Assembly (NCBI GenBank): GCA_001599755.1
Contig: BCHX01000003.1
Coordinates: forward strand, 5,249,355 to 5,313,354
DNA from: Gliomastix tumulicola
Taxonomy: Eukaryota; Ascomycota; Sordariomycetes; Hypocreales; Bionectriaceae
Direction of reading: 5' to 3'
Length of the DNA: 64,000 nt
The position numbers and the translations under genes are program-made. Shown one piece after another: positions 45,483 through 58,230 of the stretch (the stretch's first letter is position 1; each line of letters begins with the position of its first letter). Under the pieces are notes generated by a model. That model saw only the letters and a list, made by a program, of their open reading frames with translations, did no database searches and was not told the DNA's origin.

Positions 45483-46197
45483 GCTGCCGATCACCTTCAT
45501 GAAATACTCGACATGACGCCCTTAAATAATTAGAAGGCTTCCATTGGCCAGGAGTTGGTGCCTCATCTCGTCATTTGTATCCAGAGCCCGCCAACGCCCT
45601 ACAGCAAGAACGAGGATAGGGGGAAGGGGGCTCCCAAGACAATAACATTCAGATGATTCAGAAGCTCTGCGGAATGCAACTTGAGAACAATATACACTGG
45701 GAGTAACCGGTGACTTCCTCATACTGTATACTCGGCCCATCTACCATCGCCGTACGATGACTCCTCGACCGCCCGACGTGAGACACCGGGTCTTGGTCTT
45801 CACGAACCCTCTCGTCGCGATTCTTCTAGCCTTCAGCTCTGTAATTCTCTCGGTTTGGTAGGCGCCGTGTACACCCGGCACGCCGACCACAGCGGAGCCT
45901 AATCGAGATAGTGGGAGGGTCAGATGATGATGAGATCTGCTCACTTTTCAAATCAGCGTTACAGTCGTTTTCACTTTCGCTATCGCTGGCTTGGCAGAAG
46001 GTGCGAAGTGCATAATAGTCCGGAAAGCAAATGCCGAGTTCCCACTTACCGGGGCATAAGTATTGCGTCCGTTCCTTTTGCTGTCAATGGATTGGGAGGC
46101 CAAAAGGCTTCTTGCAATCATCACTATCCTCGAAAGTGTACCGTCAGCAATCACTCTGATTTCGATTTAAATTATTAGTCTAGGAGGTCGACTCAGC
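45483..46197. other. Intergenic, no gene seen
   Basis: About 700 bp between the AnmK gene and the NmrA-like pseudogene. Short open frames on both strands have no family motif. Confidence 0.4.
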
Positions 46198-47165
46198 ATG
46201 AAGGTGGCAGTTCTTGGTGCAACTGGGGAGACAGGCTCTTCCATTGTCAACGGTCTTCTTGAGTCGACGGAGCCGAAATACGTATGACTTGCCGTCACTT
46301 ATACATTGCGTGGTGGAGTCTCGGCATCAAGCCACCACACAGGAGATCACGGCCCTTATAAGGCCGTCGTCCCTTCAAAAGCCAGGGGTCCGCGATTTAG
46401 AGAAGAGAGGAATTAAAATCGTAGGCATTGATTTGAGTTCCTCCGGAAAGCATCTCGGGCCTTTACTCGCAGGCATCGATCTCCTCATTTCCAGCATCAA
46501 CACTTCCCAGCTGACGGCTCAAATTCCTCTCATTGATGCTGCTAAGTCTGCAGGGGTCAAGCGGTTTGTACCATGCAACTTTACTACTATGGCACCTCCA
46601 AAAGACGTCCTCTCCTTGCGAGATTTGGTAAGTTTTCTTTAGTATATTCGTAAACATGCGGCATATAGCGCCAAGGAGATGGACCCAAATGGTAGAAAGA
46701 AGATGTCATCAACCACGTCAAGCAGAGCTTCCTTCCTTACACGATCATTGATGTTGGCTGGCCGTATCAGCTTACTTTGCCTAAGCTCCCTTCCGGCCGC
46801 ATCGACTATGCTTTGGTAGGGATGCTGGATGTCATTGTCGGAGAAGGGAATACACATTGACAGACCTCCGCGATGTGGGGAGGTACGTTGCGCACGCATC
46901 GTTGCCGATCCACGGACGTTGAACAAGATGGTGTTCGCATATTCTGAACTTGCTACTTAGAACCAGGTGTACTGCCTGCTTGAGGAGATGAGCGGCGAGA
47001 TAATCGAGCGCCACTATGTAAGTGTCCCAACCACACAAACGTCGGGCTGGTCCTACTGCTCATGACGAGCTTCATAGCTAACATGAGCATCCTTAGATGT
47101 CAGCTGACGAGGTCACGGCCGGGTTGACTCGCGCTAAGGCTGGTACAGTAGAGCCGTTATCTTCC
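46198..47165 (+). pseudogene. NmrA/isoflavone-reductase-like NAD(P)-binding protein, broken
   Basis: The N-terminus is clear: ATG at 46198 and 'KVAVLGATGETGSSIVNGLL', the NmrA Rossmann motif. Exon 1 is 46198-46281, exon 2 starts at 46343 with 'EITALIRPSS', and exon 3 starts at 46696 with 'KEDVINHVKQSFLPYTIIDVGWPYQ'. The frame then breaks repeatedly. TGA at 46858-46860 needs a one-base shift to continue as 'LTDLRDVGRYVA'. A second shift is needed near 46893 to read 'RIVADPRTLNKMVFAY'. TAG at 46958-46960 then interrupts 'SELAT' and 'NQVYCLLEEMSGE'. Because these fragments are all good NmrA-family sequence in the right order, the gene is a pseudogene rather than oddly spliced. Its 3' end overlaps the 3' end of the DUF3176 gene on the other strand. 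Confidence 0.8.
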
Positions 47166-48913
47166 TTTCGCTGTAGCAGTTGGTCCATCTCCACCCCTGA
47201 AAGTCTGATATGAACACTCTTCGCCCGCTTCTCTAGCTCTTCGAGGCTCTCCGCTCCAAAGTCAATCACGGCAGGCCCTTTGCTCATAGTCGCCAGCGAG
47301 TGACTCTTCCACACAGGCACGCCTTGGGATATAAGCATTGTCGCGACGTTAAAGGCCACGCAGCCGCTAATAACAACGGCGTGGAGCGCGAACCAGGGCC
47401 ACACCACTCTGTAGAGTGTCCGAGAGGTGCCTATATGCCCTAATATCTCGATCCCACAGCTAACCCTCAGAGCGTTCGTCATACTGGCTGCCACATCTCT
47501 GAAATTAGCCTCGAGGTCGACGATCATGGACTCGTTCCAGACACTGGCCAGTGCTCTTGGCAGCACATCGCCCTCAACGACAGCGCCGTTGAACAGCTCC
47601 ACGGTACTGGAGAAGCGATCACTAACGAGATCGAGAAGCTCCTGTTCGAGGTCTTTCTTCCATGTGCTCGTCAGAGTTTGATTGAAGAGATGGCTCATTG
47701 CCCGATATGCCTTTGCCGATATGGTGAAGTCTCTTGGCTGTTCGGTGCCTGATCCTTTGTAGCGCATTTTGAGGATGTCCCACGGCATAAGAGGCGCGTT
47801 GAACTCCATGGAGTCGAAACCCTTTGCAAGCTCCCATTCTGCGGCCTCGACGATGTGCTCCGTCAGCTTGTTTTCCCCCATGCGCCCCTCGATCTCCTTC
47901 ACGCAAAGGTAGAGACCACACTCCATTGCGACGACTGGAGCCTCAGCCCATCTCTGAGCCACGTCGGGGTCAATCGTTTGCCCGTTGACATGTATGACGC
48001 TTGTGGATCCGATGAGCGTGTTGACGTCCCGTAATGTGTTCGTGTTGCTCCAGTTGCCCGTGCTGTAAGCTGTCATTTGATACCGGTACACTGTATCGAG
48101 CCCCAAATAAGAGCATGACCCTGCATTTACATAGCACCTATCAACGTTCGCAAGAAAGTGCCCATTAGGAAGCACGTGTGCAGTAATGTTTTCGACCCCC
48201 CGGTCCTCGTAGAACGTCACATTTTCCACAAATAGCGGGTGGAAGACTTTGCCGAGATTAGAGACCTTTTCTAGCTGGGAGGTCACGTTGGTGCACCGAT
48301 GACAGACCCCCAGCGTCGCAAGAAACGGCCAAGTGCAGTTGCCTGTCGGACAGGTGACTAGGCCCTGCCGCTGAGAAGGGTCTTCGGTCAGGGCGAGGGC
48401 GCTCAGGATGGCTGCTTCCATGGAGGGATCAGCCGGCGGCCCGGTTCTGTCGTCTTCATAGTATTCATAAGGACCAAGATTCTTTCGCGGACCGACCGCT
48501 TTTCCTCCGTCGTAGTCATAGCAAATCGAACTGTAGGCGGGGTGAGTATAATCGGATTGCTGAAAATCAACGTCCTGTCGGAGCTGTAATAGTTGTTGTG
48601 AAAAGGGGTTAACTGCCATTGTCAGGACTACCATGACAAGACCTAAGCGCAGCGCAAGACTAGGCCAAATCGACTATCGGTTAGCATCATGACGCCTAAT
48701 TACACAGTTACAATACAGATTCGAGCAAAGAAGCCCACTGTGTTTTTTGGGGGGGAATCTTACGGAGTCTATCGCCGCCAAGCAAGATCAAGACAGCCAA
48801 GCGGCCCTCGACTCGCTAGATTAATGCGCTTAAAATTAAATAAGCTCGTCTTATTGCGACGTAGAGAAATCCATTCCCCCTGGCTAATACACTCCACGGT
48901 AGCAAAGAGAACA
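47093..48913 (-). pseudogene. DUF3176-family membrane protein, 5' end removed by retrotransposon
   Basis: The main exon, 48673-47093, contains a 513-codon frame with a helix ('LALRLGLVMVVLTMAVNPF'), the family block 'CPTGNCTWPFLATLGVCHRC', several N-x-S/T sites and a C-terminal helix ('WPWFALHAVVISGCVAFNVA'). Upstream, past an intron acceptor (GATAG ending at 48674), an earlier exon is readable at about 48913-48772: 'RNIVLFATVECISQGEWISL' and 'LASRGPLGCLDLAWRR', both standard DUF3176 sequence. That exon meets an in-frame TAG at 48771-48769 and does not join the next exon in frame. Just beyond 'RNIV' the coding sequence is replaced by the LTR start at 48914. The N-terminal helices are gone, so the gene is disrupted, though a shortened protein from the ATG at 48634 could be made. 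Function of the family is unknown. Confidence 0.75.
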
Positions 48914-49000
48914 ATGTTACGACCCAACCAACATGGTCGTAGGATTACGGGCCATGTGGGTTAGGCAGACACTATGGATGGTAGGATGTTTTATCCTGAG
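48914..49000 (+). repeat. Fragment of retrotransposon LTR, 5' end
   Basis: TGTTACGACCCAACCAAC and the following ~70 bp match the start of the LTR at 56117 (TATTACAACTCAACC...) and of the LTR at 63513, ending at the GGATGTTTTATCC block. It is less RIP-mutated than the other copies and marks the exact left border of the insertion in the DUF3176 gene. Only about 87 bp are present before the next, opposite LTR begins. Confidence 0.75.
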
Positions 49001-49006
49001 CGTTAG

Positions 49007-49478
49007 TGTAACGAATGGGGTGATCCGTCTGGTGTAGGGTAGTCAGATCGGGGTTTAAATAATATTTTATATTCTTAGAACTCTAGGATGTCTTAACTAA
49101 GTAGGGTGATAGTTATAGCTAATAAGTTAGAAGTATTAGTAAAGCTAAGAGGAACTAGTATTAGTAAAGGATACTCTTAACTTAATATACTTATTAGTAA
49201 AGGATATATCTAAGTAAAGTACTTTATTAATAGCTAGTAAGTTATTTAATTTATCTAGGTAATAATTATATTTTATAGATACTTAAATAGTATTTTTAGT
49301 TTACTATATAGTTTATTAAGTGGTTTACACTTTAGTTCACTTAGTAGTTTACTTATTCCTTATAAACTATAGGTATAGAGTAAAGTCCTTCTATTAAAAT
49401 AGAATATCCTACTATTTATAGTATCTATTTAATCTATATAGTTTATAATCCTATAACTATATTAATTAGGTTATAATA
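49007..49478 (-). repeat. LTR copy a, minus orientation
   Basis: Starts TGTAACGAATGGGGTGATCC, the reverse complement of the LTR 3' end seen at 56575-56594, and ends at the complement of the LTR start (TTATAATA, 49478). About 472 bp, A+T rich, heavily TpA enriched. Purine/pyrimidine-rich sequence (CTCTCCTCTTTAAAG) directly follows, corresponding to a polypurine tract on the other strand. Confidence 0.8.
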
Positions 49479-50435
49479 TAATCTCTCCTCTTTAAAGGTC
49501 TTTATTCTAAGATCTACTTAAGTAGTATAACACTTACTTATAAGTTCTTATTATTTTATTTTATATCTCTTATTACTCCCTACTAATAAAATATTAGGTT
49601 ATATTATAAAATTATCTAAGTAATAGAATTCTAAAGATTATTATATTACTACCTTCTTATATATTACTACTAAGGGTTTTAAGGCCTTCCCTTATAGCTA
49701 TTATATTAAAAAAGGGTTATTAAATTATTTTATTTTCTAGGGTATTAATTAGTATTATTTATACTTTCTCTTAGGTTACTCTTATAATTACTCTTATATT
49801 CTAATAGTATTTTATAAGTGCCTTTTCCTATTATTCTTTTAGCTAATACTAATTATTATAGTAGATTAAGTTTAATCTAAGTTAAGGCACTTAAAGTATA
49901 AGGAGGAAAATACTAAGGTACTACTTATTAAAACTATAATATAGATTAGTTATTTATATAAGTAGTAGAAGTTACTTTATATAAAAGGTATAAAGATAGT
50001 GAAGAAAAATTTATCTTTAATAGAGGAGTTAAAAGAAGAAGAGTAAAAAGAGGTAAAAGAGAAGGCCTAAAAGGAGGAGCTAAAGTAGGTATAATAGTAA
50101 GAGTAGGAGGCTCTAGCTTAAATATAGTAGGCCTACTCTATAGAGGTAATTAATTAATTAATTATTTCTTTTAGTAATACCTTACTAGCTAGGTTATTAG
50201 GTAATATTACTTAGGGTAATTTTAGTAGTATACCTTTAGTAGATACTAAGTGCTCTTTAAGTTTCTAACTAGCTCTTAGGTATTATATTTACTTTTATAT
50301 TCTTTTTATTTAACTTTATATTTATCTTTATTATTAATTTATTACTTATTTAGAATTACTTTTACTTTAAATACTTTATTATACACTTTAATATATAGGT
50401 GTAGTTTATTAATTTAAGTGCTCTCTAGTATTAGT
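49479..50435 (-). repeat. Partial internal region (3' end of the element), minus orientation
   Basis: About 957 bp matching 50901-51850 and, inverted, 62560-63512. It holds the region downstream of the chromodomain, including the antisense coiled-coil frame (around 49980-50140, plus strand). It is bounded on both sides by LTR copies, so LTR, partial internal and LTR form a compact unit of about 1.9 kb. Confidence 0.75.
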
Positions 50436-50900
50436 TATAATAAATGGGGTGATCCGTCTGGTGTAAGGTAGTTAAATTGGGGTTTAAATAATATTCTATA
50501 TTCTTAGAACTCTAGAATATCTTAACTAAGCAAGGTAATAGTCATAGCTAGTAAGTTATAAGTATTAATAAGGCTAAGAGGAACTAGTGTTAGTAAAAGA
50601 TACTCTAGCTTAATATACTTATTAGTAAAAGGTGTATTTAAGTAAAATGCTTTATTAATAGCTAGTAAGCTATTTAATCTCTCTAGGTAATAACTATAAT
50701 CTTATATACTAGGTGGTACCCTTAGTTCACTATATAGTTCACTAAGTAGTTCATACTCTAGTTCACTTAGTGGTTCACTTATTCCTCATGAACTATAGGT
50801 ATAGGGTAAGTTCTTTTATTAGGATGGAATATCCTTCCACCTATACCTATATAACCCACATAGCCTATAATCCTATAACTATATTAATTAAGTTATAATA
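50436..50900 (-). repeat. LTR copy b, minus orientation
   Basis: About 465 bp nearly identical in layout to copy a: begins TATAATAAATGGGGTGATCC and ends AGTTATAATA at 50900. It is followed by the same polypyrimidine block (CTCTCCCCTTTAAAG). It is the 3' LTR of the minus-strand element that extends to 56116. Confidence 0.8.
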
Positions 50901-53900
50901 TAATCTCTCCCCTTTAAAGGTTTTTATCCTAAGACCTATTTAAATAGTATAGCGCCCACTTATAAGTCCTTATTATCTTATTCTATATTCCTCACTTCCT
51001 CCACTAATAAGATGTTAAGTTATATTATAAAATCATCTAAATAATAAAGCTCTAAAGATTATTATATTACCACCTCTTTATATATTACCACTAAGGGTTT
51101 TAAGGCCTTCCCTTATAGCTATTACATTAAAAAAGAGTTATTAGATTATTTCATCCTTTAGGGTATTAATTAGTATTACTTATACTTCTTTTTAGGTTAC
51201 TTATATAATTATTCTTATATCCTAATAGCATCTTATAAGTGCTTTTCTATTATTCTTTTAGCTAATACTAACTATTATAGTAGACTAGGTCTAGTTTAAG
51301 CTAGGGCACTTAAAGTATAAGGAGGAGAATACTAAGGTATTACTTATTAAAACTATAGCGTAGATTAGTTATTTATATAAGTAATAAAGGTTACTTTACA
51401 TAAAGGGTATAGAGATAGTAAAGAAAAATCTATCCTTAATAGAGGAGTTAAAAGAGAAGAAGTAGAAAAAGGTAGAGGAAAAGGCCTAGAAGGAGGAGCT
51501 AAAGTAAGTGTAGTAGTAGAAGCAAGAGGCTCTTACCTAGATATAGTAGGCTTACTCTACTAAGGTGTTTAATTAGTTAAATATTCTATTTAGTGATAAC
51601 TTACTAGCTAGGTTACTTAAGGGTATTACTTAAGGTAATTTTAGTGGTATATTATTAGTAAACACTAGGCGCCCTTTAAGTTCCTAACTAGTTCTTAAGT
51701 ATTATACTTATTCTTATATTCTTTCTATTTAACTTTATATTTATCTTTATTATTAATTCTTTATTTATTTAAAATTACTTCTACTTTAAATACTTTATTA
51801 TATACTTTAATATATAGGTATAATTTATTAATCTAAGTGCCCTCTAGCACTAGTTCTAAAAGTAAAATATAAAAAATAGGGTATATTTATATACTTATAA
51901 GTAATATAAGTTAATAATTAAATATTAAAATTTTCTTTTTAACCTTAAATAGTTTAAGTTTTTTATAGTTTAACTTATCACTTAGTTATATTATTATAAT
52001 TCCTCATTAGAGTAGGTAGGCTATCTCTCCCTCTTTAAAGATTAATCCCTTTAACCTTCCTTAGTTATAGTATTTCACTATATATCCTCACATAAACTTA
52101 AGTTATTTTCTTATTTTATTATATAGGTTAAGTAGTTCTTATACTATAAGGATAGCTTTATCTACAAGTGGCCCTTCCCTAGGCTGCTTTCACTATATTA
52201 GTTTATATCTATAGTTAGCTTTAAATAGTAAGACCTTAGTGGACTCCTATAATACTAAGTTATATATAAACTAGGCTATTAGTAGGTATTTAACCTAGTT
52301 ATCTTAGTTATAATTAATATAATACTATAGGTATTACTTAAGTGTCTAGTTAAGTCTTTCTATTTATCTATCTATTTATAGCTATCTTACTATACTAAGC
52401 TTATAGTTAACTTTAAGTCTCTCTATTAAGCTTTACTAAAACTTAAATATAAATATTATTCCTCTATTAAAGATAATTTCATTAGGTAGCCTATACTAAC
52501 TTATTACTATATATAGAAACTAATATACTAGTACTTCTATATTACTTTCTTCTTAATATAGGATAAAGTAGGCATACTTTATAAATTAATTTATAATAAT
52601 AAAGATATTATTATACTCTATATTATCTCCTAGTTTATAGAAGTATAGTAGTTTTATAATATAATCCCATATAATAGAGATCTATAATCCTCTTAGGATT
52701 AGTAATAGTTATAGTTCTCTATAGGGTTTATATTATACTAGCTTAGTAAGGTAATACTCTTAATATTATCTTATAATCTTCTCTACATCCTTATTAATTC
52801 CTTCCTAGTTATAGCTTTATTTAACTTATTCAAGGGTCCTCTAGATCCTAGGGTGTCCCACTATAGGGTCTTTATAGACTTTCTTAATAAGTTATTCTTA
52901 TAGCTCTATAGGTACCTATATATAGTTTTCTACTTTATTCTATATTTCTTATACTCCTAGGAGGCTATTATCTAGTATTAAGGGCATATAGACTATATAG
53001 CTATTATCCTATAAGATATCCTTAGATAACTCTTTATTCTTATATTACTCCACCTATACTTTAATTATATTAAGGGTACTAGTAGGTATTATTTATAGTT
53101 ATTCCTTATTACTCTTATTAATATAAATACTAGGTCTATTATTATTTCTAGTTAGTAGTATATAGGTAGTATTAACCTATCTACCTCTTCTAATTACATT
53201 AAGCTAGATCTACTAGACTTTGCTATTATACATCTACTTAAAGACTTATCCTTTTATAATAATACATCCTATATTATACTCCAGTTTTCAGCTTAATACA
53301 TTAGCTCTTCCATTCTTTAATTCTTTCCTATAGAGAATCTTATAGTTAAACTTAGCTATTATCTCTATATAGTAAAGTTATTAACTATTAAGTTCCTATA
53401 TTATTATAAAATATATAATATTCTTATAATTAGTATATATTATTACTTTATACTTACTCCCTAGTAGGTAGTATTAATACTCCTTAAAGTATAGTATAAT
53501 CACTAAAAATTCTTTATTATAGATAAGGTAGTTTAGTTCTACTCTATATAACTTTTATAAGAAGAATATAATAGGTCTAATTTTACCTTAGTTATCTTAT
53601 TATTCTATTTACCCTATAACTATAAAATTAAAAGCATCTATTTCTAATTTAATAGGTTTCTTAGGATTAAATATAATAAGTATAGGTTTTAATATAATAT
53701 AGTTTTTAATCTTATTAAATACTTACTAGTATACTAGTATCCATTTAAACTCTTAATTCTTCTTAGTAGCTTCTATAAGTAGGTTTATAATTTTACTAAA
53801 GTCCTTAATAAAGCATTAATAGTAGTTTATAAAACTAATAAACACTTAAATTTCTTTAATAGACTTAAACTACACCTATTCCTTAACTATAGCCACTTTT

Positions 53901-56116
53901 ACTAGTTCTATAGTAATTTCACCTAATTAAATAATATATTTAAGAAATTCCACTTCCTTTATATAGAAATCACTCTTTTCTAAATTAATAAGTAGGTTTA
54001 CCTCTTATAGCTTCATAAGGACCTTATAGATATATTCCTTATATTACTACTTATTCTTAAAGTAAATAAGGATATTATTAAGATATATAACTATAAATAT
54101 ATTAAGGTACTCTTATAATATATTATTAATTATTCTTTAAAATATAGCTAGGGCATTAGTAAGCCTAAAAGGTATAACTAAGTATTTAAAAAGTCTAAAT
54201 TTAGTGTAAAATACTATTTTCCACTTATCTCCTTCCTTAATTTAAATAAAGTTATACACTCCCTTAAGGTTAAGTATAGTAAAGATATTACTACTAGTAA
54301 ACCTATCCTTAAGCTTATTTATAAGTAGTAGTAATATTTTATCTTTCTTTATAATAATATTTAATATTCTATAGTTAACATATAGCCTAAGCTTTCTATT
54401 TTTCTTTAGTATAAATATAATAGGGTAGCCTACTAATAATATTAAGCATTAAATATATCCTCTTTATAGTATTCTATTAAGGTACTCTCTTAGAGTCTTA
54501 AGCTACAGCTAGTTAAGTAGATATATCTTATTAAATAAAAGGTTCTTACCATCTATAATCTTAATCTTATAATTCTATTCTATATATTCTAGGAGTTCTA
54601 TCTTAAGTTTATCTATAAATAACTTCTTATAAATATAGTACTATAGTGAAATATATTCCATCTTATTTATAAAGGCCTTTTACTTTTCCTATAACTTCTT
54701 TTCTATATATAGCTTTACACCTTAGAAGTAATACTTTATTTAGTTAAGTACTTACTTCTTAATTTATTATTCTTATTATAAAGTGAGTTTATAATTAGGG
54801 TATATCACTATCTAGGTTATTACTATATCTTATTCCTATTTATTAAGTACTCTTCTAGTCCTCCTATTAAAGTCTACTACCTAGGTAGATCTATTGTAAA
54901 ATTTTATCTTCTCTAGATATTATTAATCTAAAAGCTCTAATATATCCCACCACACTAGATAGCTATTACTCCAGTTAACTATAGGGTTATTCATCTATAA
55001 CTATTTAAATCCTAATACTATATCTTCTTTATTTAAGTTAAGGATATTAAACTAGATAAATATCTCTCTACTAGCTATAATATAAGAGAGGTAATTAGTC
55101 TCCCTATTTACTATTAGCTTAAGCTTTCTATATTTAGGCTTAAATAAGGTGCTAAGTGTCTTAGGCTCCTCCTTCTTATACTATAGCAGCTAGTATAGGT
55201 ATATTAACTTAGGTGAAATAATATTATAGGTAGCTCCACTATCTAATAATACTTTAAAGCTTTATCCCTATATTTAAACTTCTAAAGTAATATTTATTAA
55301 TTTCCTTAGGTCTTTCTATTTACCTTATAAAGCTCTTAGGTTTATTTAAAGGGTTTATTAATCCACAACTTATATTATATTTAACCTATTTAATTTTTTA
55401 TCTAATTATTATTTTAATAGTAAATAAGAATATTATTAATAGTATAATACACCTCACCTTATATAGGGTATTATTTATATTTATTATAGTAGTTCCTTAT
55501 AATATATTAGTATTAAATAAGGTTATCTAGGGTCCCTTTAAGCCTAGTATTAAAGTTAAACCCTTAGTTCTCCATATAGTATAAATCCCTATAAATATTA
55601 TTAAGGTCTTTATTTAGTCTATATTCTTCACAAGAGTAACACTTACTAAAAATATCTATAATAGTAGTTTTCCTTATAGGTTCCTCTATTAGTAGTTCTT
55701 CCTTCTACTATTATTATTTCTAATATTACTTCTTATTATATTATTATTAATATATAAGTCTCTATATATATTATTTTACCTTTTACTTTTACTATTTATA
55801 CTATTTATTAACCTTCTATTATTAATAGACCTTATAGTACTTATCCTAGTAATTATTAAAGGTACTAAAGTCCTAGTAAGCCTTAGCTCCTATAAACTAG
55901 ATTATTACCTCCCTATATTAAACTTATTATATTTTATAGGCTTTTATCTCATATACTTAATAAGGCTTAATAATAGGGTTAAGCTTATTATAGATAAAAT
56001 ATATTCCATTAGTAGCCTTCTACTTAGTATATTCTTCACAAGTGTATATATAGCATAAAATCCATAAAATCTAGTTATATAATTAGTATTCTAGTTTAAG
56101 GAGTAAATAATCCCCT
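50436..56116 (-). mobile_element. Ty3/gypsy chromovirus element, minus orientation, truncated and RIP-mutated
   Basis: A 3' LTR (50436-50900) followed by an internal region whose sequence is the inverted copy of about 58270-63512. The reverse-transcriptase, protease and integrase stretches can be followed on the minus strand between about 51900 and 55700 but are full of TAG and TAA codons. The element ends abruptly at 56116, where the plus-oriented LTR begins, so its gag half and 5' LTR are missing. A+T content is extreme and CpG and CpA are nearly absent, the signature of RIP. It cannot encode functional protein. Confidence 0.8.
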
Positions 56117-56594
56117 TATTACAACTCAACCAACATGGTCATGGGATCATGGACCAAGTGGGTCATATAGACATGGACGGAAGGATGTTCCATCCCAACG
56201 AAAGAACTTACCCTACACCTAGGGTTCACAAGGAACAAGTGAACCACTAAATAAACCAGAGCGTAAACCACTTAGTAAATCACTCAGTGAACCACGTAGT
56301 AAACTAAGAGTACCACCTAGTATATATATACTATAGTTATTACCTAGATAGATTAAATAGCTCGCTAGCTATTAATAAAGCACCTTACTTAGATACACCT
56401 TTTGCTAATAAGCATATTAAGCTAAAGTATCCTTTGCTAATACTAATTCCCCTCAGCCTTGCTGATACTTACAACTTATTAGCTATAACTATTATCTTAC
56501 TTAGTTAAGATATCCTAGAGTTCTAAGAATATAAAATATTATTTAAACCCTAATCCAACTACCCTACACTAAATAAATCACCCCATTCGTCACA
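56117..56594 (+). repeat. LTR copy c, plus orientation (5' LTR)
   Basis: About 478 bp, starting TATTACAACTCAACCAACATGG and ending ATCACCCCATTCGTCACA. The original LTR ends were evidently TG...CA. It contains tandem GTGAACCACT/GTAAACCACT-like words at about 56225-56310. Least mutated of the long LTR copies. Confidence 0.8.
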
Positions 56595-56639
56595 TATTAA
56601 TAGCTCTTATTTAGACCCTGCTATGTTAAAGACTAAGTA

Positions 56640-58230
56640 ATATGAAGACACTATATCTACCGCTGGAAGTTCTAATATTAGTAAGTCACCTGTTATCCTA
56701 GGTACTAACCCTAAGTAAATGGATACCCTTATAGTTACTTCACCCACTAATAATAATAGTGATAACTCTAATGACGAAGAAACCAAGCAACTTTACTAGG
56801 ATCTCTAGATACTCTAGTAGTAGAGTAATAATAATATACACCTATTTAATAACTTACTTCATGTGCTCTAGGAGTAACTTAAAGCCACCAATAGGTAGAA
56901 GGAGCATAAACTTTAGACCCTATGTAAGTATTTTAAACAAGTCCTTAGTAAACTCTAGGATAAAGTAAATCATAATACTAAGTAGTACTAATTACAACTT
57001 AAAGGAGTACGTAGTACTATATATACTACTTAAGGGAGTAAGGAGACCAAAGAGATCTTTAAGCCTATAGCTCTAGAGTTATATAATAAGAGCCCTAAAG
57101 AGCTCCACTCTTTTATTACTAAATTAAAAATACACTTTAAATACTACCTTACACTATTCACTAGCAACACCTATAAAGTTAAATTTACACTTAGCTACCT
57201 TAAAGGGAAACCACTATAATAGTTCTAGCCCTAGATAAATAAGTATATTAAAGATTAAGCTAATAACACTATACTTAAACTATATGGAAGTTTTAATATA
57301 TTTAAGTATATACTTACTTAACTCTATAGTATTATTAATGAAGAAGAGAAAGCTTACTAGAAGTTAAACCAATTATAATAAACTAAAGCTACCTTAAACT
57401 ATATTACTAAAGGATAAGTTCTTATAATATATCTTAACTAAAATAACTCTTACTTTATTAGTATTATATATAATAGACTTAAGGATAAGGTTAAGGATAA
57501 GCTTACATGTAAATAACAACTCCTAATAGACTTTAATAAATAGGCTAAGCTAGTTATTAAGATTAATAACTAATAGTACGTCTAATATATGGAAAGAAAA
57601 TAAAGTAGTTGCTAGGAGTACTATACTCTACTATATAGACCTAACTAGGGCTATCCTAGATATTAATAATAGAATAACTAATATAACTAAAGTAACTGAA
57701 ACCCTAATAACTAGAAGTAGAATCCAAATAGTACTATATTTAGGGCTACTATAGGAGCTAGTCCTATGGAACTAGATGTACTATAATAGAAGATAAATAA
57801 TAATTAAGGATATTAACCTATTACCTGCTATAACTATGGCAAATAGGGATATAAGGCTAACATCTATTACTTACCTAAGTAAGACTAAGCCCTATAAACA
57901 TAGAAGTAGATTAAATAGAAAATAAAGAAGAAGTTCAACGCTATAAGAGAGATATTAAAGGATAAAATATATAAGTTATCCTTATGGGAAGTATATTAGG
58001 AAGATAACTACTACATCTATATATCCAATAAACTTAACACCTAATTAAGGAGGTTTAGTGTAGTATAATATAACTTAAGTGACAAAGCCTACCTTGAGAA
58101 TAACAACCCCTATAATAGAAGTATATATAATATAGAGGAATTTAATGAAGAAGAGCTAGCTAATTAGGGGCTAGGACTAAATAGTAATAAGATTAGCTTA
58201 TTTTCTAATAAGTACTAAAAGTTCCTTTAA
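56640..58230 (+). pseudogene. Decayed gag region with zinc-knuckle remnant
   Basis: Nucleocapsid-like part of the plus element. A CCHC zinc-knuckle remnant is at 57826-57870: the first Cys and the Gly-Lys core survive, while the second Cys and the later His and Cys positions read Tyr, as expected from G-to-A change, and one codon is TAG. Upstream, Lys/Asn/Leu-rich stretches such as 'ALELYNKSPKELHSFITKLK' (57068 onwards) are typical of fungal gypsy gag. Non-functional. Confidence 0.65.

Noticed and set aside
46888..46960. GT...TAG segment in the NmrA-like gene as an intron
   Set aside because: It starts with GT and ends with TAG, but the segment itself encodes conserved NmrA-family sequence in another frame, so it is broken coding sequence.
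56759..56968. 69-codon plus-strand frame in the retroelement
   Set aside because: It lies at the start of the decayed gag region with no independent features; treated as part of the element.
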